Positions 45,101 through 56,412 of a DNA stretch of 64,000 nucleotides are shown here, piece after piece. The notes under the pieces are model-generated. The model ran no database searches and was not told the origin of the DNA. It saw only the letters and a list, made by a program, of their open reading frames with translations. The translations under genes and the position numbers were made by a program. This DNA comes from Volvox africanus (taxonomy: Eukaryota; Chlorophyta; Chlorophyceae; Chlamydomonadales; Volvocaceae). The stretch covers positions 5,503,001 through 5,567,000 of the forward strand of contig BSDZ01000078.1 of the NCBI GenBank assembly GCA_030268105.1. Reading direction: 5' to 3'. Position 1 is the stretch's first letter. Each line of letters opens with the position of its first letter.

Positions 45101-47413
45101 AGCTGACAAGATGAGATTGGGTGGGCGGCAGGCGAGTAGGGTATTCGATAGCTGCCATTGTGTAGCGGCCTGGGATGAACCTTCGCGTCGAAACATGCTA
45201 CAGCAGTGATAACATCGGCATTGCCATATCATGTTACGGGGTGTTGGTCACTATCCTAAAACCCTGTACCGGCAGCATCAGCATACCAACCATGATTCCT
45301 AACGAACACCAAACTCGTGGCTACACAAGTGCGCCTACAAATGTGCCGAGAATCAGGGCTCCAGGACATCACATCAGAGACCCGAGTTAGGCAAGCTGGC
45401 AGCGGCAAACACACCAATTGGCCTTGGCCAGTTATTGTCGCCGGGGACCGTAAACAGTTTTCCGTTCTTCCGGTCTAAAAGGTGCATTTCGTCGTTGTGC
45501 CAAAACTCCTCCAGCACCCAGTCGTCGGGCCCGGGCTGGTTTTTGAGGCCCGCAAGCGCCTGCAGGCGTTTGGCGGAATACAACGGGTGGCGCACACGGC
45601 AACGCCGGTTTGCCACAATAGGCGTTGTTAGTGTCGGCACTAATCTTGCTAGTGATCTTGGTGGCAATGATTACACGATAGTATTCATTCCACTCACCTC
45701 GGGCCCAATCAACCCAGCCTCTGCCAAGCCCGCAAGCTTCCTCTCGTAAAATTTCACCAAGTTTTGAAGCTCGTTAATCTGCCCTTCGTACGCTTTGCAT
45801 TGCGCCAATGGGCCATCTGCAACAGGGTACACGGGTAGCGTTCTACGTTGGGTGACTGACCGCAGTGCTCTAGCTATTGTGTAGGGTTTCTCCACAGCAT
45901 GAGGACCCACGAGCTCGCGCTCAATAATCAATAATCCGGGTGTATAATCTGTGACAACGTCCGTAGGCTTCCTCACGGCATCCACCCCCACATCACCTGG
46001 ATTTACGTGACCCAGATGAGTATGAGTATCACATGGAAGATAGGGATCAAGATGGTCTGCGCCATATCCTACAGCCGCTGCTGCACAGGCCAATATTTGG
46101 CATGTTGCCCACAGCTGCAGGCGCAGATTGGAAGCCTAATACTGCAGTGTGATATACGCCAGGGGCGGAGGTGCTTTCTGCTGCACGGCCTTGCCATGAC
46201 AACCTGGGATCGTATACCCCTGATTGTCAAATCTATCTCCTACCTGATTCCATGAGCCGCTTCAACGCCGCGTTCTCTTCCCGGAGCGCAACCAGCTCGT
46301 CCTGCTGGGCCACAAAGCGTCGCCCGGCCTCCTCGCCCCAGTAATCGTCCTCAGGCCGCTTCTTCGCCACTGCCTGGCTGCGCTCGAGCTCGCCCACGCG
46401 CTTGACAAGGTTGCGCTGGTCACGCAGGAATTTGTCTAGGCGCTGTTTATATGTGTCTGCCAGCGTCTTAAATTCTGCTGACCTTTTCTTTTCCCTGAGG
46501 CGCCATGGCGACAGGGTGTAAACAACGTAGGTTCTTCAACGCAATCCTATTCACATTAGTTTCCCCGCTGGACTCACCGCGCAAGCTTGCTCGCCAGCTC
46601 TGCATTCTCAGCTCGCAACTTGGCAATCGTCCGTTCTGCGTCCAGCAGCTTCTGCGCCGCGCCACCCTTGGCCGACGCGTCTGTCTGCACCAGTGCCCGT
46701 TTGGCTGCCTCCTCCGTGCGGGCAAGCTGCGCACCCAGCCTAGGGAGCAAAGCCGCGGGTGCACACTGCATTCTCAAGCCGCTTTGGAAACGTGCGAATG
46801 CGTTATCAGTCCCTTCCTCCAGACAGGAGTGGGTTGCATGCATTAAAGTTCCTGGGTTGGCATGCGGGCGCTGGTTAGCACGGTACATTTTCCCCAACCG
46901 GGCAAGAAATTAACACCGTGCTTGCAGGATGCAAAGGCGGCAAAAGGGAGAGGAATCAGAGAGGTGAGAACCGCAATCGGGTGTCTCCAGCCCCACCCCA
47001 AACTCCTGCAAGGCAGGTTAGCTGGGTCGACATGTAAAGACACACTGTGCGTCTTTTCGTATGCTAGAATTGTAGGGGAGAAGCGGAGAGTACCGACCGT
47101 ATGCGTGTGGAGTTCGTTTGGACCTTCGCACGAAGGAAACCTCGGGCCAACCGGTTGGCGATAGCAACGGCACGGACCTTTCCGAAGCGCATCTCGCTCC
47201 AAGCATAATTACTTACTGCTTAATTTTAAGTTCCAATTCACGCTCGCGCTTCTTCGTCGCTCGGTACTCCTCCAGCATTTTGTGGAAGTTCTCGTTGTTG
47301 ACTTTGTCATTTGTCGGCAACCAAGCATACCTAGCTACCTTAGGCACCGGTAAACTCCCAAAACTTGTTGCTGATTCATCAAGGCCGTCAAGGCCCCTGT
47401 TGTCGTTCGGCAT
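31288..47413 (-). CDS. RPGRIP1/RPGRIP1L-like ciliary transition-zone protein
   Basis: About 38 exons encode roughly 1,860 residues on the minus strand. Starting at ATG 47413 (MPNDNRGLDGLDES...), nearly every junction from 47217 to 31288 matches in phase, which argues for one gene. Order: N-terminal coiled coils, a Trp-rich segment, four EF-hand-like motifs, more coiled coil, two C2 domains, a Gly/Pro linker, and a C-terminal C2-like domain. In animals RPGRIP1L (NPHP8) has coiled coils, two C2 domains and an RPGR-interacting domain, and builds the transition zone at the base of the cilium. The C2-N match is the strongest: QNIFELHITEAQIY, then VFFTFDFFMHETQATPIV, parallel to human NLFE.HI and FYDFELQTTPVV. 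EF-hands are not part of the animal protein. Human RPGRIP1L is about 1,315 residues. One junction is unresolved (exon 37565-37592 ends in phase 1, next exon 37336-37103 begins in phase 0). Confidence 0.82.
33473..35366 (-). other. Linker with eight [YF]GLxA[ED] repeats
   Basis: Exons 35366-35284, 34874-34730, 34411-33844 and 33579-33473. In a Pro/Gly/Gln-rich, probably disordered linker, a short motif recurs: DYGLSSD, MHGLAAE, GYGLVAE (34376-34359), GFGLVGD (34268-34251), NFGLDAD (34187-34170), EYGLSAE (34031-34014), LFGLDAE (33866-33849) and GFGLGAE. Exons with different start and end phases contribute copies, and spacing varies. This points to a maintained short linear motif and not a simple DNA repeat. 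No known motif of this form comes to mind. Confidence 0.8.
35691..36782 (-). other. Second C2 domain (C2-C)
   Basis: Exons 36782-36670, 36370-36214 and 35901-35691 join in phase. Strands include SCIKVIIERCEQLIPAGG, IKPYVHYKFPGTRDYHDT, LAGTNPVFNDEAVWPI and LRAIVGLASIPMTSLANG, ending GRVVLGMGWHNPL. The calcium-binding aspartates of synaptotagmin-type C2 are not evident. This is as in RPGRIP1L C2 domains, which act in protein binding. Confidence 0.8.
37103..38902 (-). other. C2-N domain of RPGRIP1L-like protein
   Basis: Built from the end of exon 38902-38693, exon 38218-37976 (PSVFFTFDFFMHETQATPIV; IQYVIDNDPFLIEYMDTHVL; LCRARGYDYDVLGMARLPLR), a short exon 37592-37565 and exon 37336-37103 (ADVFGADGKRLGRVRYGYCF). 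The order of strands matches the central C2 of RPGRIP1L. The 37565/37336 splice does not keep phase, so a small correction or skipped exon is needed there. Confidence 0.8.
38693..42740 (-). other. Central coiled-coil block
   Basis: Exons 42740-42611, 42309-42253, 42049-41892, 41664-41551, 41294-41217, 40989-40836, 40565-40399, 40033-39984, 39699-39575, 39240-39127 and 38902-38693. All junctions match in phase. Typical segments are LEELQRDVALYKARIEDLER and LEDEITRLNMELMRLGDLES. The final exon passes from coiled coil into the first C2 strand, QNIFELHITEAQIY. Confidence 0.8.
42975..44847 (-). other. EF-hand block of RPGRIP1L-like protein
   Basis: Exons 44847-44726, 44588-44491, 44241-44144, 43967-43885, 43713-43620 and 43155-42975 join in phase. 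Four 12-residue loops are visible: DLDNSGQLDRRE and DVDGDGLITLEE are canonical Ca-binding loops. DTDKDGCLTHMD has Asp at position 12. DVVGDSRVTFDE lacks the position-6 Gly and position-3 acid, so it is probably inactive. Each is flanked by helices (EVFAQF, ELARMLQTLM; DIVRLVRPFL). Calcium binding is inferred from the loop residues. Confidence 0.88.
44904..45559 (-). other. Trp-rich mini-module and amphipathic helix
   Basis: Exon 45559-45415 contains DDWVLEEFWHNDEMHLLDR and ends KLFTVPGDNNWPRPIG, with three Trp in about 40 residues. Exon 45011-44904 gives NMEIKMGIHNSMERFLATLD, an amphipathic helix. I do not recognise the module. It resembles a WW-like fold only loosely. Confidence 0.6.
45698..47413 (-). 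other. N-terminal coiled coils of RPGRIP1L-like protein
   Basis: Exons 47413-47217, 46739-46578, 46494-46244 and 45816-45698. Heptad-rich sequence such as EEYRATKKRERELELKIKQ, LDAERTIAKLRAENAELASK and LVALREENAALKRLM indicates dimerising helices. The join between the first two exons is in phase 2, which supports ATG 47413 as the true start. Confidence 0.8.
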
Positions 47414-48662
47414 GGTTAAAGCTACACCAGAAGCTGGGGCTCGCAGAACCCAGAAAGACCACCTGAAGTTCTCTAGGTCACATAATAACTACAATGTTCA
47501 ACAAATAATCTTCTTATAGTTTTGACGGCTGACATTCAGCCGTGGCGCACCTTGTGTCTTATTGAGCAACCTAAGGTAACAAGAATTTCACAATTGCGTC
47601 ATAATGTTAATAGACAATAACCATCATGGCAAAGTACCAATGCAGAACGCCATCACACATGTTCATGCAGCCCTGGATCCGGGCATCGACAGCCCCGTAA
47701 CCGTACGATAACCACATATCGAAATGTACCATCGCGCATCAGCTTTGGCCGAAACTTCAATTAGGAAATGGAAGCCTACAAAGTTGAATGGACATGATAA
47801 CTGTTCAGGCTCAAGCGAACACACCTCGCATCCATGGTGCTCACCTAAGGCGCATACCTAAGGCGTTGCAACCCAGCTTGGAACCATGCTTCTGTGTTAT
47901 GTTTTCTTAACCCTAAGACAATTTTTGGTTCTGGTGAAATTTGCATGCAAAAAACGTACTCTAAACGTAGCTGTGGTGTTTTTGAGGCCACACGTTGCTT
48001 GTAACTAGTTGGAGATAAATCAGCAGTTAGAAATACAATCAGCTTTGAGCGATGCCATTCTTGTCTTATGGTCGCGTGAATGCCGCCGCTGGGTTGCCCA
48101 ATTTTTTGTTTTTCTAAAAGCAAATATGAAGGAATGACTTCGTGTGAACAATTTTGCCAATCTTACGAGAAGATTGCTGCATCATTGTGTGAACGGCAAT
48201 GTCTGCGCGTATTCGGTGAAGTGTCAGATGCTGCGAAGGTTGCACATCTAGGTTTGATTCACAAAACATTGAGGATAGATACAATTGAATTCTCCAATTA
48301 TTGAGTTATTTCATAAACCCTGCGGCATTCCTTGTTTGCGCCCGACTTGGATTTTCATAGCCGGAATTTGGGCAGGTTCGTGCAAAGGTCCTACTGATAT
48401 CTATGAAGGTATGCTGCAAGAATAATGCGAGTGGTCATTAGATCCGATTGTTCCAGAGCCTTGAAAGGCGAACAGTGTTGTATAGTAGTCCATCCAATGT
48501 GTAGCTTGCTTTTCCTAATATCACACTATTAAGTCTTGTCAATCGACATTATTATGTGCGCACGTGGAGCGCTTATTACAGAATGTGGGTTGCTTGGCCC
48601 CATGACGTCTGCAGGCTGCTAACTCCGTCACAAGGCCGTGTTTCCAGTGCACTGACACTAGT
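47414..48662. promoter_or_regulatory. Divergent region between two long genes
   Basis: About 1.25 kb between the starts of the RPGRIP1L-like gene (-) and the OPR-GrpE gene (+). It should contain both promoters. No TATA box, tRNA or small gene was identified with confidence. The sequence is more AT-rich than the flanking exons. Confidence 0.4.
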
Positions 48663-51600
48663 ATGCGGATATCATTCGCACCACGTAATGCGTTGCTGCG
48701 GTGCGACGGTCGGGTCACGCTTCTGGCCGTCAAGGCAGCGGGGCGGCGGCGGGCGGGGCGTGCACCCGTCACGATCGTCGCATTATCGGGTCAGGTGCGC
48801 GAGGGGCACAAGGCGAATGCAAAGGCTCTCAGGGCTTTGGGGACGTGTCCGGCCCCCGCGGATCCAAGATCTCTTTCTTCGTGGCGCCGCAACGTAGTGG
48901 ATACGGGATGAAATCTGCCGTGTAACCAGTGTGAGAGTGGGGGCGAATAGCCACATGGTAATTGCCACGAGAGTTCAAATCCTATTCTTCTCACCACCCA
49001 CCATTGCCAATGGTTGGGGAACTTCCCGAATATGTGCATGTGGTCCACGCATGTATATCGCGCACGTCGGGGCTTAAAATCTTCAGGTGATGGATGCGCG
49101 CGATTTGAGCTGGTCGCTCGCCCGATCGCAAGGGGTCCTACTTTTGAAACCTCGGATCCTGCATTCATTACTGGCCGTTGCCGTGTGTTCCCTGATCTCA
49201 GCAGGGTCCATATCTACCAGATTCCGGAGCCAGCATGCCGGGACCTCGCAAGTTTGCACGGCGGCCTCACGACCTGCAACAGCTTGTCGATATCCTGACC
49301 GGGGGGTGAGTAAGGGAACCCCTTATTTACTTGAGAACCCCATGTAAAAACCATTAGGCACGATTATAATTAACACTGCACGCTCTAAAGCTTCCTCTTG
49401 TAACGGCAAAGCACTGTCATCGTTCACGTCACCTGACCTTCACCTTTACGGCTTTCTTGGCTGGGTGCAGGGCCGCCGATGATCCGGAACAGTTCCTGCA
49501 GCTGCTGTCGGCGGCACCCCAAGTGCTTGAGCGCCGTCGTGCGCTGCAGTCTCAGCCATCCGCATCTAGAGATGAGGATGCGACGACCGCGAATCGGACC
49601 GCTGTAAAGCAGTATGCTCGTCAGTTGCAGCAACAGCAACGGCAACGGCAGCAGCAGGCAGCGGCCGCTGCTGCGGCAGCAGCCGAGGCGCGGCGGCGGG
49701 CGCAGCTGGGAAAGGAGGAGGAGCTGCGGCGTGAGGCGCTGCGAGCGGCCATGTTGCAGAATGCAAGGTAATGCCGTGTTCGCATTACAACAGAGCAGGG
49801 AGTTACTTGCTTAATGTGGGCGATTGACTCGGGATGGATGTCTTCTTGCACAGTTTGTGAGATGCGACTGCCTGTGAGATGCTTCCATGGAAAACACCTA
49901 CGTGTCCCGGCATTGTAGGCGCCACCTGCCACAGTACGACACCCCCTCGTTGGCGCGCCTTGCCTCTGGCCTCGCCGCTGCCGGGGTACGTGACCCTGCT
50001 TTCTGCGACGAAATGATGCGTCAGATGGTCGAGCAGCGTACACGGCAGCTAAAACATCAGGAACAGCAACCATGGCAGCAGCCACGGCAGGTGGCTTCCG
50101 AGCCCCGAAGGTATGCACTCTGCGTTGTTAGAAAGTACGATGTCGCAAGGGATGAAAAGTCTCATATTGTAGGTGACAATGAAACGTCTCAGAGAAGCTG
50201 GTTGTAAGACGCCAGGTGTGAGGTGGCGCCCGGAATACGCACTGAGTCCGCAACCTTGGGTCCTGAGCGAAATGGCGATACCATTCTCAGGCCCAATATG
50301 CCATCTATATTACACCATTATACCATTCCCATCCCCAATAACGCACATAGTATAGTACCTAAAGAAAAGCATTCGCCAGGAACGTACATGGTCGGTTTGA
50401 TTCCGCCATTGCGCGTACCCAAATGACCAAAAGCTGGCCTTCACCAATATGCCCGTCACTGGGGCTTCTGCCTGTCCAACGCAGTTTGGCAGAGCTACTA
50501 GACGCCTTCGCGGCAATGCGACACCGTCCGACTGACGCTCAGCTCGCGGAGCTGTTGCGTTTGCAGCAGCAGGAACAGCAACAGGCGGCGGAGCAGGAGC
50601 GCTTTCGGCAGGCACAAGCACAGCAACTCCTCAGGTCGCAGCCGCGGCTGCAACCACGGGGCATGGTTGTGCCGGAGCCTAAATCGATTCCTGCTCCAGT
50701 CGTCAGTGATGCCGGTGCTGGCGGTAGTCGTATGTCGCCTGATGACGCAGCGCGGCTGTTACACGCGTTATCGCGACTAGGCTATAGTCCAGACGAGGGC
50801 ACGCTAACGCAGCTGTTGGAGCAGCTGCAGCCACAGCGGCTGCAGCTACAGCCGGCGCAGCCGGCAGGCGTGCAGCAGTCCTCGCCCGCGCTGATGCCGC
50901 GCAAAGAATTGCATGCAACCGCCTGGCCGCATGAGCAGCACTCGCAACAGCGGCGTGAGGAGGAAAGGCGCTCGTCACCGACCATGTCGCAACCGCCGTC
51001 AGGGACCAGGCAGGCTGGGCCTGAGTCCCGGGCTGAGGAAGTGGAAGAGGCGAGCGAAGAGGATGATGACAATGACCAGCGAAAACAGGAGCTGCAGGAT
51101 GAGCTAAGCTACAGCCTCCAGCGCGATGCTCAGGCTGTAGCCTCCGCCGTGCGCGCGTTGGAGCGGATGGGGCGGCCGGATAAGGCCCAACAGCTGCGAG
51201 AGCACTTCACGCGGCATGTGCGAGACGTGCAGGCCCGGGTGTCGCGGGAGAGCGACGCGCGGCGGCAACAAGAGGCGGCGGCGGCGGCAGCAGCAGCAGC
51301 AGCGGCAGCGGAGCGGGATCGCAGGTTGGCGGAGGCAGCGGCCGTTGCTGCCACGGCGGCGGCGGAAAGGGACCTTGCGAGCAAGGAGGCGGTGGAGGCG
51401 GCACTGCTGGAGAGGCAGCAATTGGAGCTGCAACGGCGGCAGCGGCAGGAGGAACAGACTCGTGCGCTGAGACAGCAGCTGGCGAGGCAGCTGCGAGCTG
51501 CAGACCAATGGCAGCACATCAGGGTAGGCAAAGATGCATAGGTGACGTCCGGCCTCGGCTTAAGTTTTACATTCATTCGTTTCACTAGGGTGCTGGTTGC

Positions 51601-54600
51601 TTTAGGCCTGTCTACCGTACTGGGAGACAGGTTTTACGGGGAGTATCCGGCGGTAGCGGACCGCCGCACCCCTGCAATGGCCTTAGTCGAATGATTTGGC
51701 GGGTGAATGGCTAACAGCACGATGCATCTAGTTGTATTAGCTCACGCTCCGCTGGGGTCTTGCGCCTCACCCTCACATCTTTCATGTCTTTGTATCCGGC
51801 TTTTGGACAGCAAGAACCCCTTGCCCTCATGACATCCTAAGATGAGCGCGCCATTTGCCCTCCAGGCGCTGTTGTTCACGTACCAAGAGGCCATGGATCC
51901 TGAATGCCTGGCGGCGGCGGCGGCACGCCTGGCGGAGCTGCTGGCGGCGGCACGGCGGACGGGTCGGGGCTTGGCCATGACTCTGCGTGAGCGCGGAGAG
52001 CTTGGAGATCTGCTGGAGGGGCTCGGTCAGCTGGTTCTGCGGCGACTGGACAGCGCGAGTGCTGCGCAGGCCTCAAGGTGGGAAAAGAGGAATGAGGCCC
52101 AAAGCAGTGGTGCTTAAAATTGCGCACGATTCGAACGGCAGGCGTGAGGTAGTAGCTAATGGGGGTTGTCTGTCTCTGCCTTACTCTGTCTTAGCTGTCT
52201 TAGCTGCGTTAGAGGGATTTGCACCTCCCTGGGTGTCTTCAATGTTTTGCAGGCTAGCGTTTCCACCATGCAAAGCCCGTACAGTGAGTGGATTTGATAT
52301 CGTGTTTTTGTGGGCGCCTTGGGATTTATTGCCTTGTTATGGTGTTCCTTTTACCACATTTGGCAAGCGCATGCCGTTCCCCACGGTATGCAGCCTGCTG
52401 AGATCTGTGGTGCGCATGCGGCATCTGGACGAGGTCCTGTTGGTGGGACTGTTGCGGAGATTGCGTGACACGCGGGACGAGGCGGGAGGTAATGAACTGG
52501 CGACCGTCCTACGCGTCCTAGCAGAGTGCGGCGTGCGGCCTAACAGGTGGGTCGGCCATTGAAGATTAGAGTCGGGTTTTCTACATCATTAGTTCAATTC
52601 ATAGCATGCAAGCCCTTTTCGAGGACGACCTTAATATCTAGAATGTTGAGGGCTCTCGATTAGCAAGCAATTGCTTTCCCTCGACCTGCAACGAGGACTT
52701 GCCCTTTGCGTTAGGAATAGGACTATGGCAGCAGTAAGCGTTGGTATACTCCTTCCACAGGAGGGTATCAGCGGATGCGGGATGCGGCAGGTTTGTGATA
52801 CTCTCCGATTTCACTGCTCCATCAAGTTTATGCTTACGCGATCTGTTTCCCTATCGTCCCGGCCATGATAGACCTTGGATGCAGACCTTCCTGGGTCGCT
52901 GTGAGGAGCTTCTGGATCAGTTCTCACCGGAGGATCTTGCCGCACTGCCGGTGCGTATAAGGGATGGACAAAAAGGGGGTGGCATAGGGGCCAGCTCGTT
53001 CGCACTTAGCGTTTCGTAACAAATTGGATAACCTTTGCCGACCCGTTCTCTATCATACCGGTCGGCACCATATGCCGTAAATTGCAGGTGTCCCTGGCTC
53101 ATCTTGGAGCCCACCCGGGCCGCTCTTGGTTGGGTTCCTACCTGGACGTGCTGCAGGTACGAGAGCGCAAGGGACAGTGGTTGTAACGAGGCGTGGTATG
53201 CCGCGGTTGCCCAGTTGTCTGGTCTCTTGACCTTAACTGCTGCCGCTATACTCCTGACCTTCACTTGCCAGCTATATTCGCACGCGAGGCATTTGTATAA
53301 TTCTCCGCTTTATACTCTTTCAGCCGGGTATTTGGTCGAATCTGGCGAATCTACCCAGCCATTCGTACTGTGGATGGTATCGCCTGTGGATCTCTACGTC
53401 GCTGTGCCCTTTACATGTTCCGGCGTGAACCAGAAGAGCGCTTTGTGGAACACCAGCGGCTTCCTGGGTTGCGGCGTCATGTGTCTGCATCGCGTTAGAT
53501 GGGTCTGAAGCCCTTAAAATCCTTTCGAACTATGCATGGCCGCAGGAGCGCGAGAGCGAGCTCAGTCAGTCATCGGTTTCGGAGGCTGTTCGGGCCGTGG
53601 CGTTGCTTGACCGCTCTTTCCTCAGCGCGTGGCGCCAGGCGGCAGCCGTACGGCAACAACAGCAGCAGGCGCACGCTGCGGCGTTAGCGGCAGCGACGCA
53701 GCAGCAAGAGGAGCAACGGCGGCGACAGCAGGCGCAATTACTGCAGGAGCAACAACAACTGGTAGGTTACTGGTGGTTGCTGGTGGATGGAGGCTGTTGC
53801 CGGATGAAGCTTAGGAAACAGGCAATAGGCAACCCCGCAGGTAGTAGGGAGGTGGATGTTTCCTAGCTTTTCGTATACGGTGATCTTTCGAGCTGCTGCC
53901 CAACCTTTCAGAGGCGAAGAACGCGATAGTGCCATTAGCATGGATAAGGACTTTTGATGCAGCAATCTTTGTGGATCTTTGTTGTTTGCAGCCTGCCAGC
54001 GCGCTGGCGTCCGTTGACGAGTTGCTCGCGCGTCCAGACGGCGAAGGACAGGAGCAGCGAGACGAGTCAGGACAAGAGGAGCTTATATCTCCTATGCAGC
54101 GCACATTGGAATACCAGCAGGTGCAGCCCAGAACGGCAGCAGCAGAGCAACAGCGAACACAGGCGCCGGAACAGCGGAATGTTATTCCCCAAGCCACGTC
54201 CCAAACGCAGTTTGAGCCCGATGCAGACTCACGTGCCATTCTCGGACTCAATCGGCTGCCAGATGGGGCTCCCATGCAGTCTATCGAGCTTGATGTTGAC
54301 GCTGCCGACCTCTCGAACGAGGGTGGCAGGACCGTGCCAGCCGGCGGCCCGCCATCGCTGACGGAGCCGGTAGCGGTTAGCCCCACCACCGCCTTGCCGA
54401 CTTTCAGCGGCCGGCAGCTGCCGGGCAGCTTGAGTATCGACGGATTCTACAACCCAGAGCCATATGACGACTATGATGCGAATACCATGAGTTGGGGTGA
54501 CGAGGCAAATGAGGGCTCATACGAGGCCGAGGAGGAACTAGCACTGGAGCCCACGAGTGCATCCATGGATGAAAACGTAGCACCGCCTGGGGCCGCGGAG

Positions 54601-55896
54601 TCCGTGAAGGCAGGGCAGCAGTCTACGCCGACAGCAGCGGGGATACAATCGAGCGAAAAACAGCAGCAGCAGCAGCAGGAACCATACCCGTCACCGTCGC
54701 AGCAACCCAAGATGCAGCCCAGTCAAGGAGCAGGACAGCAACGGCAGCAGCAGGCGCCAACGACAGCCGAGCAGAAGACAAAGCAGCTAACGCCGGAGGA
54801 TGTGGCCCAGGCGCGAGCGCTTCGCTCTCTGCTCCTTGAACGTTATGAGGCCGTAGGGGCATATAAAGATGAGCTGGAAGAGCGCCGGCAACGTGCGGCT
54901 GCAGCGAAGGTGGCCGAGGGTGAGGGCGGCGGCGAGCGAGTCGTTTCGGAGAGGGAGGTGGTCGCGGCCGGCAAGGTGCTTAACGCGCGCGAGCAGCTGG
55001 AACGGCTGCAAGCGGACTTTAACAATTTCAAGTAGGTCCTGAGCTGCCGTGCGGGCGGCTTTGCTTTGTGACGAACTGTTTTGAGCTTTGCTGGAATATG
55101 ATGTTTCGTTTTGTTATGATTGCCAATATTACAAAGGCCAAAAGACGTGAGTTCTTGCCAGGGTTTCGACCCGCAATATAAATATCATTTTTTGTAGGGC
55201 TAGTCCTGGTGGCTCTCTCCAGCGATATATGCTTTGCCTACACCTTGCACTTCCCCCGATGGCAACACTGCCCTTATGCAGACGACGCGCGAGCGCGGAG
55301 CGGGAGCAGTCACTCGCGCGCGCCAAGGCAGAGGCCTTGCGGCCCATCCTGTCAGTAGCGGACAATTTCGAGCGCGCCGCGGTGCAGATCAAGCCGAAGA
55401 CAGATGGTGAGCGCGCTGTGCACGAGGCCTACCAAGCCGTCTACAACGAACTCAAGGAATTTCTCGGGTAGGTTGGGGGCACGAGACGTGAGGTTAGCAA
55501 GAACAGGCGGCTTGAAGAATTGATCATGGCCGGGCGCGATCTGGGTCTCTGGACAGGTCTAGAAACTCGGATTCTATGGGTCCACGACCAGCCATGATTT
55601 GGGTCAGGAGCATATTTGGGCCGAATAAGGCAGAAAGCATGCGCAAGTGAGGGGCAGTGTTTCCGGACCGGCGCCTTGCAAACACCGCCCCTTATGCGTT
55701 CATCGCTTGCAGGAAGGAGGGTCTTCAAGAGATGGGGGTGGAAGGCGAGACCTTTGACCCTAACCAGCACGAAGCGGTCCTGCGCGAGGACCGTGACGAT
55801 GTCCAAGACGGGACCGTGACCGCCGTCTTCCAAAAGGGTTATCGCCTGGGCGAAGTGCTGGTCCGCCCAGCGATGGTCAAAGTTGCATACAACTGA
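48663..55896 (+). CDS. OPR-like helical repeat protein fused to GrpE
   Basis: Exons 48663-48794, 49202-49305, 49471-49767, 49919-50110, 50485-51523, 51866-52077, 52394-52546, 52872-52950, 53088-53156, an unresolved part, 53499-53761, 53992-55031, 55282-55467 and 55713-55896. The N-terminus (MRISFAPRNALLRCDGR...) is basic and hydroxylated like an organelle transit peptide. Repeats resemble green-algal OPR units, helical pairs that bind organelle RNA: SLAELLDAFAAMRHRPTDAQ, AARLLHALSRLGYSPDEGTL, RPWMQTFLGRCEELLDQFSP followed by LAHLGAHPGRSWLGSYLDVL. They are interrupted by Ala/Gln-rich coils. The last exons encode a complete GrpE domain: LERLQADFNNFK, LRPILSVADNFERA, GETFDPNQHEAV, FQKGYRLGEVLVRPAMVKV. 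GrpE is the ADP-release factor of DnaK/HSP70. Phase 0 continuity at 53761/53992 supports fusion. Two separate genes remain possible, for example GrpE starting at ATG 54094. Confidence 0.75.
53157..53498 (+). other. Unresolved exon in OPR-GrpE gene
   Basis: Exon 53088-53156 ends in phase 0 and the next clear exon (53499, GSEALKILSNYAWPQ) needs phase 1. Between them a good acceptor at 53323 opens two partly coding-like frames. One gives PGIWSNLANLPSHS. The other gives GIACGSLRRCALYMFRREPE. Neither connects both neighbours with canonical splice sites. A frameshift, an assembly error or a missed micro-exon is likely. Confidence 0.5.
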
Positions 55897-55915
55897 AACT
55901 AGTCCGGTTTTTTTA

Positions 55916-55920
55916 TGTAA
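55916..55920 (+). terminator. TGTAA signal after GrpE stop
   Basis: TGTAA lies 20 bases after the TGA at 55894-55896, preceded by a T-run. It would give an unusually short 3' UTR, so a more distal signal may be used. Confidence 0.3.
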
Positions 55921-56412
55921 CGGATGGAAAGATTATTGTTGAGGACAGGAATGTTTGGCGACGGGGTTCACGGATGTTGCCGCCAAGGGTTGCTGTTAAA
56001 GAACGAGTGAAATTGGCTCGTTTTATTATTCACCAAAGAACTAGGAACAATTGGGCTTCTGGTGCTACTTCTCACCAAGTGAGATGGACGTCATGCTTGC
56101 TGTAGTCCATGAAAAGACTTATACGAAGGGGTGGAGCCATGCAGGGCGATTTCCTAGGTTTCGTAAAGTGGTACGACATAATTAATCTGGCGGATATAAG
56201 TGACCCATCCACCGGAAGCACTGTAACGTTGCGTTTTGTGCGACCCGCTACTTATAATTTATTACTTTTCACTCTCGACGTATCGCCCTTGGGAGTTGAC
56301 AGCTTAAATTAGCTTGATCTAGAGGAAGAGCAGTTCCCCCGCTGTTAATCCTTCAGACAAAGAAGCTGCAGTTGTTGACGCCTGCTTCCACCCGATATAA
56401 CTCAGCGCAGCA
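55921..56412. other. Intergenic spacer, nothing recognised
   Basis: About 490 bases between the GrpE 3' end and the expansin ATG. It should hold the expansin promoter. No TATA-like element, repeat or RNA gene stands out. Confidence 0.45.

Noticed and set aside
48923..48988. tRNA-like stretch: GTGAGAG/TTCTCAC ends and a GTTCAAATCC box
   Set aside because: Only about 65 bases long. The T-stem pairs poorly, no D-arm is formed, and it lies inside an intron of the OPR-GrpE gene.
54094..55896. GrpE as an independent gene starting at ATG 54094
   Set aside because: Not excluded, but the exon opens at 53992 with a good acceptor in the phase set by the upstream OPR exon, so fusion is preferred for now.
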